Of a stretch of 64,000 nucleotides of DNA, positions 25,694 to 34,548 are shown piece by piece. The position numbers and the translations under genes are program-made. The DNA lies in the NCBI GenBank assembly GCA_009377745.1, contig WHTK01000004.1:62001-126000 (forward strand). Reading direction: 5' to 3'. Numbering within the stretch: the first letter of the stretch is position 1; each line of letters starts with the position of its first letter. This stretch comes from Dehalococcoidia bacterium. GTDB taxonomy: Bacteria; Chloroflexota; Dehalococcoidia; DSTF01; WHTK01. The notes below the pieces were generated by a model. That model made no database searches, was not told the origin of the DNA, and saw nothing but the letters and a program-made list of their open reading frames with translations.

Positions 25694-26209
25694 ATGCAGA
25701 TGTTCGGCATCGGCATATTGGAGCTCATGGTCATCATGGTGCTGGCCGTTATTGTGGTGGGGCCGGACCGCGTGCCACAGTTCGCGGCCGACCTGGCGAA
25801 ATGGATCCGCCGCACCCGCGCCTACGCCAACCACCTGATGAAGGACTTCAACGACGTCATGGGCGACTTCGAGAAGGAAGTCGGCACCAGCCGCGAGGAC
25901 TGGAAAGAGATCGCCAGCGTCGTGACGCGTCACACATCGGACGTGACGAAGGAGATCGGCAAGGTCGCTACCCAGGTCGAGCGCTCCGTCGATATAGACG
26001 ACACCAAGACACCGGGTCCGCCCAACGTCGTGCAGTTCGAGGCGCGGCCGCTGGGCGAGACGCCAGAATCGGCGACGGAGCTGGCTGCCGATGAAGCCGA
26101 AGCCGAAGCCGAAGCAGAGGCGAAGCCTGAGGAGGCCGCCGAAGAGCGCCCCTGGTATGAGACCGACACGACTCCAGCGAGACGCCGGCGGCGGGGGGCC
26201 TCTGAGTGA
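25694..26209 (+). CDS. tatB: Sec-independent translocase TatA/TatB-type subunit
   Basis: A 171-residue protein with one short N-terminal membrane helix (FGIGILELMVIMVLAVIVVGP) containing the polar Glu at position 10 and the GP hinge. An amphipathic helix and a longer charged region follow. The length and extended C-terminus favour TatB over TatA. Near residues 133-145 an imperfect hexanucleotide repeat (GAAGCC) encodes alternating Glu-Ala. It is followed 34 bp later by tatC. A Tat-type substrate lipoprotein is encoded at 48919. Confidence 0.88.
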   Translation: MQMFGIGILELMVIMVLAVIVVGPDRVPQFAADLAKWIRRTRAYANHLMKDFNDVMGDFEKEVGTSREDWKEIASVVTRHTSDVTKEIGKVATQVERSVDIDDTKTPGPPNVVQFEARPLGETPESATELAADEAEAEAEAEAKPEEAAEERPWYETDTTPARRRRRGASE

Positions 26210-26243
26210 GTAGCGCTCGAACCCTGCGATCGCGGGGTCCGGC

Positions 26244-27011
26244 ATGGCCGTAACCACCCAAACGCCGTCGCAGGAACAACCGGAAGACCGAGGCCTAACA
26301 ATCCTGGAGCACCTCCAGGAGCTGCGCAAGCGGATGATGATCTGCGCCGGCGCCCTGGTGCTGGCGCTGGTGGGCGCGGCCTTTCTGGCCAACCCAACGC
26401 TGCGCTGGCTCAAGGCCCCGGCCGAAAATCGAGTCGAGAACTTCGAGCTGGTCTTCACGCAGCCGCTGGAATACTGGACAACCTTCTTCCAGGTCATGCT
26501 GCTGCTGGCCGTTACCTTCGCGATGCCGGTGTTCGTCTGGCAGGCGCTGGCTTTCGTGGGGCCCGGCCTTACAAAGAACGAGAAGCGCTGGGCCTTCCCC
26601 ATCGTCCTGGGGGCGAGCTTCATGTTCGTGGCTGGCTGCGCCTTCGCTTATTACATTGAGATGCCACCAGCCTTGAACTTCCTGCTGGACGCGCCGGACG
26701 ACATCGCTTCGCCGTTCATCACGGTCAAGAGCTACGTCAGCTTTGCGACGCGGCTGATGCTAGTCACCGGCCTGGTCTTTGAGCTGCCGCTGCTCGTGAT
26801 GGGCCTGGCGAAGATCGGCGTCGTCAACTCCAAGATGCTGTGGCACTGGTGGCGTTTTGCGATCATCGGCTCCGTGATCCTGGCGGCGATCGTCACGCCA
26901 TCTATCGACCCGATCACGCAGATGATGGTCGCCGGGCCGATGATCTTCTTCTACTTCCTCGGCATCGGCCTGGCGAAGCTGGTCGAGAAGAACCCGATCA
27001 TCCCGCGTTAG
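26244..27011 (+). CDS. tatC: Sec-independent translocase subunit TatC
   Basis: A 255-residue polytopic protein with six predicted membrane helices. The N-terminal signature LTILEHLQELRKRMM carries the conserved Glu of the twin-arginine-binding site. LGASFMFVAGCAFAYY and the FELPLLVMGLAKIGVV block are typical of the family. It is the receptor for RR-signal proteins, and paired with the tatB-like gene upstream. Confidence 0.96.
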   Translation: MAVTTQTPSQEQPEDRGLTILEHLQELRKRMMICAGALVLALVGAAFLANPTLRWLKAPAENRVENFELVFTQPLEYWTTFFQVMLLLAVTFAMPVFVWQALAFVGPGLTKNEKRWAFPIVLGASFMFVAGCAFAYYIEMPPALNFLLDAPDDIASPFITVKSYVSFATRLMLVTGLVFELPLLVMGLAKIGVVNSKMLWHWWRFAIIGSVILAAIVTPSIDPITQMMVAGPMIFFYFLGIGLAKLVEKNPIIPR

Positions 27012-27018
27012 GACAGGC

Positions 27019-27465
27019 ATGCGATTCCTGGAATCTGTGCCGTACCTGCGAGTCCGTGATATGGCGCGCAGCCTGGAGTTCTACCGCGATGGCCTTGGCT
27101 TCAGCGTGACGCGGCAGCTGGACGACGCGCACGGACCGTTCTGGGCTCGCCTCGAGAAAGACGCGCTGGCGCTGATGATCTCCAGCCGCCCTTCGCGCTT
27201 CCTGCCCCATCGGCACGATGAGCATCACCCCGGCCACGAGGATGACGAGGAGGCGCACTTCCACGACATCGGCGCTGCGCACGACGCTGAGCTGAACTTC
27301 GTCACCTTCCTCTACGTGAAGGATGTCGACGCGGCCTACGGGGAGCTGAAAGAGCGAGGCGTGAGGACGGTGGATGCGCCGGCGAACACCCAGCTGGGCC
27401 TGCGCTGGTTCACGCTACGGGACCCGGACGGGTATTACTACACGCTGGCGCAACGCCTCGTCTAA
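27019..27465 (+). CDS. VOC (glyoxalase/bleomycin-resistance) family protein with His-rich insert
   Basis: A 148-residue paired beta-alpha-beta-beta-beta protein of the vicinal-oxygen-chelate superfamily. Module 1 starts VPYLRVRDMARSLEFYRDGLGF and module 2 FVTFLYVKDVDAAYGELKERGV, ending with the typical FTLRDPDGYYYTLAQ. Residues 64-88 form an unusual His/Asp/Glu-rich loop with eight histidines that could bind metal. It starts 7 bp after the tatC stop. Substrate unknown. Confidence 0.85.
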   Translation: MRFLESVPYLRVRDMARSLEFYRDGLGFSVTRQLDDAHGPFWARLEKDALALMISSRPSRFLPHRHDEHHPGHEDDEEAHFHDIGAAHDAELNFVTFLYVKDVDAAYGELKERGVRTVDAPANTQLGLRWFTLRDPDGYYYTLAQRLV

Positions 27466-27600
27466 TGTCCGTACTTCAAGGCAAAAGGCGATGGCGGATT
27501 AGCAGATCTGGATTGACGGGCGCCAGGGCCGATGCTAGCATTCGCATATCCCAATGACGAGGAAATGATGCTTTCTCTGACTCCTTCCGTCCAATGCTTG

Positions 27601-27622
27601 AGAGGCGCCCCGTGGCGCCTCT
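27601..27622 (+). terminator. terminator-like hairpin upstream of the glycosylase gene
   Basis: A perfect 9-bp stem AGAGGCGCC / GGCGCCTCT with a CCGT loop followed by ATCTCT. It lies 135 bp after the VOC gene and 35 bp before the chosen glycosylase start. It supports starting the latter at 27657 rather than at 27594. Confidence 0.55.
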
Positions 27623-27656
27623 ATCTCTGCGCTGGACGATGATAGAGGCCGGCACG

Positions 27657-28307
27657 ATGACGACCGAAGAGCTGGATGAGCGCCGCCGGGCGCTATCGGA
27701 GCTCAACGCCCAGATCCACGCCTGCCATGCCTGCGAGCTAAGCCGGACGCGCACGCGCGCCGTCCCCGGCGAGGGTCCCATCGACGCCGAGATCATGCTG
27801 ATCGGTGAGGCGCCTGGCTACTACGAGGACCAGCAGGGCCGGCCATTCGTCGGCGCCGCCGGTCAATTTCTAGAGCAGCTCCTGGCGAGCATCGGCCTCA
27901 AGCGCGCGGACGTCTTCATCGCCAACGTCATCAAGTCACGCCCGCCCAACAACCGCGACCCGCTGCCAGAAGAGATCGTCGCCTGCGCGCCCTGGCTGGT
28001 GCAGCAGATTGGTATCGTCCGGCCGAAGGTGATCGTCACGCTCGGCCGCTACTCCATGGCGCGCTACATGCCGGGCACGGCCATCAGCCGGGTGCATGGA
28101 CAGGGCCGCAAGGTCAATGACGCCTGGGTGGTGCCGATGTACCATCCGGCGGCGGCGCTGCATCAGGGCAGCTTGCGCAAGACGATCGAAGATGATTTCA
28201 AGAAGATCCCCGCGTACCTGGACCAGGCAAGACGCGAGATCGCGGCCGAGACGGCCAAGCCGCCGGTCGTGCTGGAGCCAGAGCCGGCCCAGATGAAGCT
28301 GTTCTAG
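27657..28307 (+). CDS. family 4 uracil-DNA glycosylase (three of four cluster Cys kept)
   Basis: A 216-residue type-4 UDG that would remove uracil from DNA. Motif A GEAPGYYEDQQGRPFVG is at about 50-66 and motif B-like MYHPAAALHQ near the end. The Fe-S cluster ligands appear as Cys23-x2-Cys26 and Cys110. The usual fourth ligand in the V-x-K-C-R-P-P segment reads VIKSRPP, i.e. Ser94. The ATG at 27657 follows GAGG, while the longer frame from 27594 would begin inside a hairpin. The C-terminal ~20 residues are a Pro/Glu-rich tail. Confidence 0.88.
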   Translation: MTTEELDERRRALSELNAQIHACHACELSRTRTRAVPGEGPIDAEIMLIGEAPGYYEDQQGRPFVGAAGQFLEQLLASIGLKRADVFIANVIKSRPPNNRDPLPEEIVACAPWLVQQIGIVRPKVIVTLGRYSMARYMPGTAISRVHGQGRKVNDAWVVPMYHPAAALHQGSLRKTIEDDFKKIPAYLDQARREIAAETAKPPVVLEPEPAQMKLF

Positions 28308-28428
28308 AGGGGACACTCCGCAGTGATGCTGAACAACACCATTGGTGCGCATAGCGCCGTCGTGCGCTGGCAATCAGGCAATCGGGCAGTTTGGCAGGAA
28401 GCCCGGGCGGTCTCGAGTGTGATGCGTC

Positions 28429-30084
28429 ATGGCTGAGAAGCTGCGGGTCATCCCGCTGGGCGGCCTGGGCGAGATCGGCAAGAACATGATGCTCCTCGAG
28501 TACGGGGAGGACATGATCGCCATCGACGCCGGCCTGATGTTCCCCCAGGAGGAGATGCTGGGCATCGATCTCGTGATCCCGGATGTCAGCTACATTGAGG
28601 AACGGCGCCACAAGTTCAAGGCGATCTTCATCACCCACGGCCACGAAGACCACACCGGCGGCCTGCCCTACGTCCTGCGACGAGTCCAAGCGCCGATCTA
28701 CTGCACTCCGCTCACCAACGGCCTGATCAGCGTCAAGCTCAAGGAGCACAAGCTGCTCGACTCCACCGATCTGCGGACGATCTTGCCCGGTGAGTCTGTG
28801 CAGATCGGCGTCTTCCGCGTCCAGCCGTTCAGCGTGGCGCACAGCGTGCCGGACTCGGTCGGCTTCGCGATCCGGACGCCGGTTGGCATCGTCATCCACA
28901 CCGGCGACTTCAAGCTTGACCACACACCGGTTATGGGTCAGCTAACGGACCTCTCGCGGCTGGCGGAGCTGGGCAAGGAGGGAGTCTTGCTGCTCCTGGC
29001 CGACTCGACCTATGCCGAGGTGCCGGGGTACACGCCATCGGAGCGCGTGGTCGGCGAGGCGCTGGGCCAGATCATGCACACCTCGCCGGGCCGGGTGATC
29101 GTTGCGACCTTCGCCTCATTGATCTCGCGGGTGCAGCAGGTGGTGGATGGGGCGGCCGCCACCAATCGCAAGGTCTTCGTCACCGGCCGCAGCATGATGG
29201 ACAACGTCCAGATGGCGCGTGACCGCGGCTACCTCAGCTTCCCGCGTGAGATGACCCTCAACGTCAACGACCTGAAGAACACGCCGCCGGAGCAGGTCGT
29301 CATCATAACGACCGGCAGCCAGGGCGAGCCGACATCAGCCCTGACCCGCATGGCCAACGGCGATCATCAGCACGTCCAGGTCATCCCCGGTGATACCGTC
29401 GTCCTCTCCGCCTCGCCAATCCCCGGCAACGAGTCGTCCGTCTCTCGCACCATAGACAACCTCTTCCGCCTCGGCGCGCGCGTGCTCTACAACCGCATCG
29501 CCGATGTGCACGTGCGCGGCCACGCGGCCCAGGAGGAATTGAAGATCGTCCAGGCGCTGGTCAAGCCGAAGTTCTTCGTCCCCGTCCACGGCGAGTATCG
29601 CCACATGGTGCTCCACGCCCAGCTCGCCCAGCAGATGGGTGTGGCGAAGGACAATGCTATGGTCCTCGTGGACGGCGACGTCCTGGAGCTGGACGGCGAG
29701 AGCGCTGTCGTCCACCAGCAGGCGGTGCAGGCCGACTACGTCTACGTCGATGGCCTGGGCGTGGGCGACGTGGACCATATCGTCCTGCGCGACCGGCAGC
29801 ACCTCGCTACCGATGGCATGGTCGCCGTGATCCTGGCGCTGGACAAGCAGACGGGCCGGATAATCGGCCGGCCGGATGTCGTCTCGCGTGGCGTCACCAG
29901 CATAGAAGAGTCGGACGAGCTGCTGGAGCGCACCAAGGACGTGGTGGTGGCCTCAATGGAAGGCGCGGACCACATCGTCGAATGGGCGATGGTCAACCAG
30001 ACCGTCAAAGAGGCGGTAGCCAACTTCCTCTATCGGGAGGTGCACCGCCGTCCGATGATCCTCCCTGTCGCCTTCGAGGTCTAG
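28429..30084 (+). CDS. rnj: ribonuclease J
   Basis: A 551-residue metallo-beta-lactamase/beta-CASP nuclease for mRNA decay and rRNA processing. The di-metal site is in HGHEDH (70-75). The beta-CASP part includes SASPIPGNE, and the C-terminal His motif PVHGEYRHM is characteristic of RNase J. Length is normal for the family. It starts at ATG 28429 about 120 bp after the glycosylase gene. The enzyme has both 5' exo- and endonuclease activity in characterised members. Confidence 0.95.
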   Translation: MAEKLRVIPLGGLGEIGKNMMLLEYGEDMIAIDAGLMFPQEEMLGIDLVIPDVSYIEERRHKFKAIFITHGHEDHTGGLPYVLRRVQAPIYCTPLTNGLISVKLKEHKLLDSTDLRTILPGESVQIGVFRVQPFSVAHSVPDSVGFAIRTPVGIVIHTGDFKLDHTPVMGQLTDLSRLAELGKEGVLLLLADSTYAEVPGYTPSERVVGEALGQIMHTSPGRVIVATFASLISRVQQVVDGAAATNRKVFVTGRSMMDNVQMARDRGYLSFPREMTLNVNDLKNTPPEQVVIITTGSQGEPTSALTRMANGDHQHVQVIPGDTVVLSASPIPGNESSVSRTIDNLFRLGARVLYNRIADVHVRGHAAQEELKIVQALVKPKFFVPVHGEYRHMVLHAQLAQQMGVAKDNAMVLVDGDVLELDGESAVVHQQAVQADYVYVDGLGVGDVDHIVLRDRQHLATDGMVAVILALDKQTGRIIGRPDVVSRGVTSIEESDELLERTKDVVVASMEGADHIVEWAMVNQTVKEAVANFLYREVHRRPMILPVAFEV

Positions 30085-30145
30085 CAGCCGCTGGCGATCC
30101 GTGCTGCGGTATCGTAGAATCCCCCCCGCGAGATTGGTGGGCGAC

Positions 30146-30446
30146 ATGACATCGACACAACTCGACCTGTCCACCGTACGCCGCATCGGCTTATCAAGAA
30201 GATGCCGGCCTGCGCTTCGACAAGCCAATCCCCGGCTTGCTCAAGCGCCGCTTTGGGCGCGGGGTGGACGTTGTCGCCTCGGCTGGCACCCACTGCCAGC
30301 GCAACGACGACCTCGGCGGCGTTGCAGTGCTCGACCTGGCCGGCCTCAGGCCGGTGGTGACGCTTAACGAAGGCTTAATGCCACTAAGAGGACGGCTGCT
30401 AAGAACGGCTGTTAGAATCGAAGGTGAGCCGGGCAACCGGCTTTAA
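30146..30446 (+). pseudogene. frameshifted small hypothetical gene
   Basis: Two abutting frames read as one small protein if a single base is dropped near 30188. ATG 30146 (MTSTQLDLSTVRR) leads into AYQEDAGLRFDKP, then a basic FGRGVDVVASAG stretch and a DLAGLRPVVTL segment, ending at 30446. I do not recognise the family. It lies between RNase J and the hemerythrin-like gene. The joint reading is my inference from protein-like composition on both sides. Confidence 0.35.
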
Positions 30447-30466
30447 TCTTGCTGGAGGATAAGGTT

Positions 30467-31144
30467 ATGACGAGACCGCTGGTTGGTTCCTTCCACCACA
30501 TCCACACTGCCATTGGCGGCGAGTTGCTGAAGCTAGAAGAACACGCCCGGATGGTCGACCCGTCCAACGCGGAGTCCGTGGGCGGCTTTGCGGGGCATCT
30601 GGGTATGCTGGAGGCGATCCAGGAGACGCATTCGCACGAGGAGGAGAACGCCCTCTGGCCCAAGATTGAGGCCAAGCTGCCGGGGGCAACGGCTAGCTTC
30701 CTCTTCGACCATGAGGCCGAGCGGCGCTACTTCGTCGAGATAAAGGCAGCATTAGGCGAAGTGCAGGCCGGCGGCGACAAGCAGGCGGCGGCGGCCAGGC
30801 TGTATCGCACTTGCGTGGCGCTCTCGGCGCACCTGACGCATCACATGGCGAAGGAAGAGGCGCAACCTTACTCCCAGTTCGCAGACGCCATGACGCCGGA
30901 GGAAGAGGCAAAGGTCATTTACGGCATCTACGAAGGCCTGCCGGAAGAGATGGTGACGCAGGCGATGCCGTGGTTTGCCAGCTACCAGTCGCCGGCGGAC
31001 ATTGTCGATGAGGCGGAGACGCTGCTGACGATGGCGCGGCCGGAGAAGGCGCGGCTAATGCTTAACGCGGTCGTAAAGAGCCTGCCGCCGGAGAAGTGGG
31101 CGGAGCTGGAGAAGCTGAAGCCGTCGCTGGCGGAGTTCCGCTAA
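30467..31144 (+). CDS. hemerythrin-like (HHE domain) protein
   Basis: About 225 residues. The first 150 form a hemerythrin-type four-helix bundle with spaced ligand candidates: His cluster FHHIHT at 10-14, HSHEEENALWP near 60, FDHEAERR near 85 and HLTHHMAKEE near 125. The rest is helical with no clear motif. It could bind a di-iron centre and sense or carry oxygen/NO or protect against iron. ATG 30467 is preferred to the upstream TTG because GGAGG stands 11 nt before it. Confidence 0.82.
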   Translation: MTRPLVGSFHHIHTAIGGELLKLEEHARMVDPSNAESVGGFAGHLGMLEAIQETHSHEEENALWPKIEAKLPGATASFLFDHEAERRYFVEIKAALGEVQAGGDKQAAAARLYRTCVALSAHLTHHMAKEEAQPYSQFADAMTPEEEAKVIYGIYEGLPEEMVTQAMPWFASYQSPADIVDEAETLLTMARPEKARLMLNAVVKSLPPEKWAELEKLKPSLAEFR

Positions 31145-31177
31145 GGAAAAGCAATTTATCAGCCGCGCAGGATGTGG

Positions 31178-31286
31178 GGCGCCTGTAGCGGCGACCTTTA
31201 CGGTCGCCAGAGCGTCCGTCTTGAAAATTGGGCTTGTCTGGTCAAGACGCCACGCCGTAGGGGCGCAGCATGCTGCGCACCCTACG
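31178..31286. repeat. REP-like palindromic element (two hairpins)
   Basis: Two strong inverted repeats in the gap between converging genes: GGCGACC-TTTAC-GGTCGCC (31190-31208), and a longer palindrome (31256-31286) with arms built on CGTAGGG and GCGCAGCA, one base bulged. The second arm runs into the stop codon of the ABC1 kinase gene. The style is that of interspersed intergenic palindromes. It could also act as a bidirectional terminator. Confidence 0.6.
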
Positions 31287-32664
31287 CCTCCAGCAGCCGC
31301 CGGCGCGTCCCGGCTATCGGCGTCCTCCCGGCTGTTTTCTCGTCCAGCAGGCGCGCCATCTGCACGAGCAGGTTAGTCTCGGAGTGCAGGGTCATGCTCA
31401 GCCCGTTAAGCAGCCCCATCACGCGCCCGACGAAGAGCAGGTCCGGCGGCACCTTGATCACGGGATTGGCGCGCAGGATGCGCAGCACGTCTCGATACGA
31501 GTCCTGAAACATCTCCGGCGACACCCAGCCGCGTTCGGACGACAGCATCTGCTTGGAGATGTCGCCGACGTAGGCGCGTCCCAGGTCTTCGTAGCCGCTG
31601 GCTGAGTCTTGCTTCATGCGGAAGCCCAGGTCGCGGAAGGTCTTGCCGAGGGCGGTGTCATCATCCGCCATCAGGGCGCGCGTCATCTGGGCGAAGACGA
31701 AGCGGAACTGGGGGCCGATCTCCTTAACCTGGCCGAAATCGACCAGCAGCAGCCTGGGGCCGGGCGCGACCAGCAGGTTGCCGGGGTGCGGGTCGGCGTG
31801 GAACATGCCGTGCTCCAGCAGCATCTCGGCGAAAGCGACGACCAGCACCTTGGCGACCTCAGCCGAGTCGATGCCGAGCCGCCGCATGCCCTCGATGTCG
31901 GTGATCTTGACGCCCTTCACGTACTCCATCGTCAGGACGCGCCGGGTGGTGTACTCCCAGTAGATCTCCGGCACGACCACGTCCTGGACGCCCTCGAAGT
32001 TGGCGGCGATGGCGTCGGCGTTGCGGCCCTCGTTGATGAAGTCGAGCTCCTTGGGGATCATCCGGCCCATCTCTTCCGAGATGAAACGGAAGTCAAGCGT
32101 CTTGTCGATGCGGTTGAGGACGGCCACGAAGCGGGAGATGTTATCGAGGTCGGTCCGGACCAGCTCTTCGATGCCGGGATACTGCACCTTCACGGCAACG
32201 ACGCGGCCATCGCGCAGCACGGCGCGGTGCACCTGCGCCAGTGACGCGGCGGCGACCGGTTCGGGGCTGAACTCCCTGAACACGGCTTCGAGTGGCTGCT
32301 CCAACTCCCGCTCGACCTCGCCTCGGATGACCGAGAACGGCTCCGGCGGCACCTCATCCTGGAGGTGAGACAGCACCTCGATGTACTCGTCCGGCAGGAT
32401 GTCGGGGCGGCTGCTAAGGAACTGGGCTGTCTTGATCAGGAGGCCCTGGTTGCGCACGGCCGTATCGTGCAGGAGGCGGGCGCTCCAGCGGTGGTGCTTC
32501 GTCCGCCTGGCCTCGGCCCATTCCTCGCCGCGCCAGCGCTGGAGGAAGCTGATCAGCTTGTAACCGGCGAAGACGCGGGCCAGCGCCTGACCTTCGACGA
32601 TGAAGCGCCGGATCGAATTGCGCGGTGGGCGTCTTCGGGAGAGGGGCGATAGCATTAGCTTCAC
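31282..32664 (-). CDS. ABC1/UbiB-family atypical kinase
   Basis: A 460-residue protein-kinase-like protein of the ABC1/AarF/UbiB/ADCK family. The family motif is seen as LLIKTAQFLSSRPDILP (K-x-A/G-Q form, about 76-92), followed by the Ala-rich loop AAASLAQVHRA (the atypical nucleotide-binding loop), VAVKVQYPG with the ATP Lys, HADPHPGN (catalytic loop) and DFG at about 325-350. In other bacteria such proteins support isoprenoid-quinone or lipid metabolism. GTG start. It converges on the hemerythrin-like gene across a palindromic element. Confidence 0.9.
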   Translation of the reverse strand: MKLMLSPLSRRRPPRNSIRRFIVEGQALARVFAGYKLISFLQRWRGEEWAEARRTKHHRWSARLLHDTAVRNQGLLIKTAQFLSSRPDILPDEYIEVLSHLQDEVPPEPFSVIRGEVERELEQPLEAVFREFSPEPVAAASLAQVHRAVLRDGRVVAVKVQYPGIEELVRTDLDNISRFVAVLNRIDKTLDFRFISEEMGRMIPKELDFINEGRNADAIAANFEGVQDVVVPEIYWEYTTRRVLTMEYVKGVKITDIEGMRRLGIDSAEVAKVLVVAFAEMLLEHGMFHADPHPGNLLVAPGPRLLLVDFGQVKEIGPQFRFVFAQMTRALMADDDTALGKTFRDLGFRMKQDSASGYEDLGRAYVGDISKQMLSSERGWVSPEMFQDSYRDVLRILRANPVIKVPPDLLFVGRVMGLLNGLSMTLHSETNLLVQMARLLDEKTAGRTPIAGTRRRLLEA

Positions 32665-32755
32665 TATGTTGTCACGCCGGTCGCGCTGAGGCCAACGGCG
32701 TCAGCGCCCGGCTCTCAGCTTTCCCTGATCCGAAACGCCCGGCATTACGCCGATA

Positions 32756-33459
32756 ATGCAGCACGATGAGCAGCGAAGTGTGCTGAGACCCAACCTCGAG
32801 ACGATCCTTTCGCTCCGCAGCCGGGGATTGATGCCACGCAAGGTGTATGAGAGCTACCTCGCATCCCTCGGCGTGGCGTCGGCATCTATGAACGGCGGCT
32901 CGGCCATCGCCGCCGCCGCGATAACGTCCCATCGCGCCTCTTCCTGAACGCGCTGGCGATCTTCATGGCGCTGCTCGGAGGGCTGCTCGGCATCGCCGGC
33001 GCGTTCATGCAGGAGCTGCAGTCGTTCTTCGGCGGCGGGCTGCTGATGGTGTTCATCGGTGCGCCCGTGATCGAAGAGGCGCTGAAGCCGGCCGGTATCT
33101 ACTTGCTGCTCCTGCGCTGGCCGCGGGCGCTGAGCGGACGCGTCCACACCGCGGCCCTGACGGCGCTCTCCGGCCTCTGCTTCGGCCTGATCGAGAGCTT
33201 TGTCTACGTCCGCTTTTACTTTCCGGACCAGGGAGATGACTTCGTGCTGTTCCGATTCACGGTACCGGTGGCGATGCACGCGTTCGCCAGCTTTATCGTC
33301 GGCCTGGGGCTGAGCCGGTCGCTGGTCGATTGGGCGGCAGGCCGGCAGAAGCTGCCGAAGCCGGCGCGCAATTACTACCTTGCTGGTGTAGGGCTGCACG
33401 CGGCGTACAACACGGCGGCGGCGATCCTGAGCTTCGCGGGCGTCATTGACTTCGAGTAG
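32756..33459 (+). pseudogene. PrsW-family intramembrane protease, frameshifted by a 5-bp tandem duplication
   Basis: The conserved part (32965-33459, 164 aa) is a membrane protein with PrsW-type motifs: GAPVIEEALKP (the EE pair), LCFGLIESFVY, a HAFASFIVG His and HAAYN. The natural N-terminus appears to start at ATG 32756 in another frame. GGCGT is duplicated at 32870-32879, and removing one copy joins YLASLGV to GIYERR...LFLNALAIFMALL with no stop codon. As it stands, translation must restart at 32965, giving a version lacking the first membrane helix. Expected role: site-1-type cleavage of membrane regulators. Confidence 0.7.
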
Positions 33460-33527
33460 TTGAGAGGACATCCCGCCCTCTCAGGACGACGAGACGCGGT
33501 CATGCCACCGCCGCTCCAGGCCCAGGC

Positions 33528-34439
33528 TCAACCACCCGGCGTCCCTTTTTCGCGAAACAGCCTTTCGATGTCTTCTATCAGCTCTTCGCCCGAAGGCAGG
33601 GGGCCCGCGTCATTTAGTCCAGGCGAGAGGAAATCGAGCTGTTCCAGGCCTTCGTCATAGGTTTGCTCCAGCTCGCGCACCATCGCGTGCACTTCCTCCT
33701 GGTTGGCAAAGCTCTCCTCTATTTCCCTGGCCTCATCTGCAACGGCGGCCTGAAGTGATTCCGTGGGCGTAGTGATGCCGAATGCATGATCGAGGACCCT
33801 GATCAGCGAGAGAGTGGCCGCCGAGGTCGCGCTACGCGGGACGTAGTACGGCTGGATCACCGATAACTCCACGGTCTCACAGCCGAAAGATTGGCCGGCC
33901 GCGCCAAGCACCGCCGCGATGTCGGCCGGGCCTTCGTATTTCGCGCGTTCGGCTTGGATACCAAACTGGACTTCCAGCTCAACATCGGATGCAGTCAGGT
34001 TGACCGGCGCCGGCCGGGTGTGCGGGACCGACCCGGGGAAAGAGCGAAGGCTGACGATGGTTCTGACACCCGCTGCCTGCATGTACTCCATGATCGCCGA
34101 AATAAAGGTGGGCCAGCGAAAGTTGGGCTCGAAACCACCGAGCAGGAGAAAGTCACGGCTGGAGCCGGGTGGCCTGGCGGCGAAAATCTGGGTCTTGGGC
34201 CATTCGATTGTCACTTTATCGCCGAGCCTGCGTTGTTCGGGGCGGCGGACAGTGAAATCGAGGAAGTCATCCGGGTCTATTTCCGCCACCGGCTCGGCCT
34301 GCCAGGCGTCGGCTAGATATGTGAGAGCGACGTGGGCCAACCGCCCTGCTCTCTGGCGCACCGCGAAGCCAACCACGAGCACTGGGTCTTTCAGTTCCCG
34401 GAGTGGAGCCTTGAGCCGTACCGCGTCGTGCATCCGCAT
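33528..34439 (-). CDS. PAC2 family (proteasome-assembly-chaperone-like) protein
   Basis: A 303-residue protein of the PAC2 family: an N-terminal VLVVGFAVRQRAGRLAHVAL strand-helix, the LLLGGFEPNFRWPTFISAIM core and the VELSVIQPYYVPRSATSAATLSLI segment. A Glu-rich helical C-terminus (about 240-300) follows, as in actinobacterial and chloroflexi homologues. The function in bacteria is uncertain; a role with proteasome-like complexes is inferred from name only, since no proteasome gene lies here. ATG at 34439. Confidence 0.85.
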   Translation of the reverse strand: MRMHDAVRLKAPLRELKDPVLVVGFAVRQRAGRLAHVALTYLADAWQAEPVAEIDPDDFLDFTVRRPEQRRLGDKVTIEWPKTQIFAARPPGSSRDFLLLGGFEPNFRWPTFISAIMEYMQAAGVRTIVSLRSFPGSVPHTRPAPVNLTASDVELEVQFGIQAERAKYEGPADIAAVLGAAGQSFGCETVELSVIQPYYVPRSATSAATLSLIRVLDHAFGITTPTESLQAAVADEAREIEESFANQEEVHAMVRELEQTYDEGLEQLDFLSPGLNDAGPLPSGEELIEDIERLFREKGTPGG

Positions 34440-34548
34440 CCCTCATCAGGCGCGCCGGCGTCGCCCGTCAAGTTAGGTTAGCACCTTGCCGGTCTGGACC
34501 TCAGCCCCAGAAGCCGATCTCGCGTAATAACAAGCCGCCAGGACTATC

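Noticed and set aside
25646..26623. 325-aa minus-strand frame over tatB/tatC
   Set aside because: Overlaps two certain genes on the other strand and has no recognisable motif.
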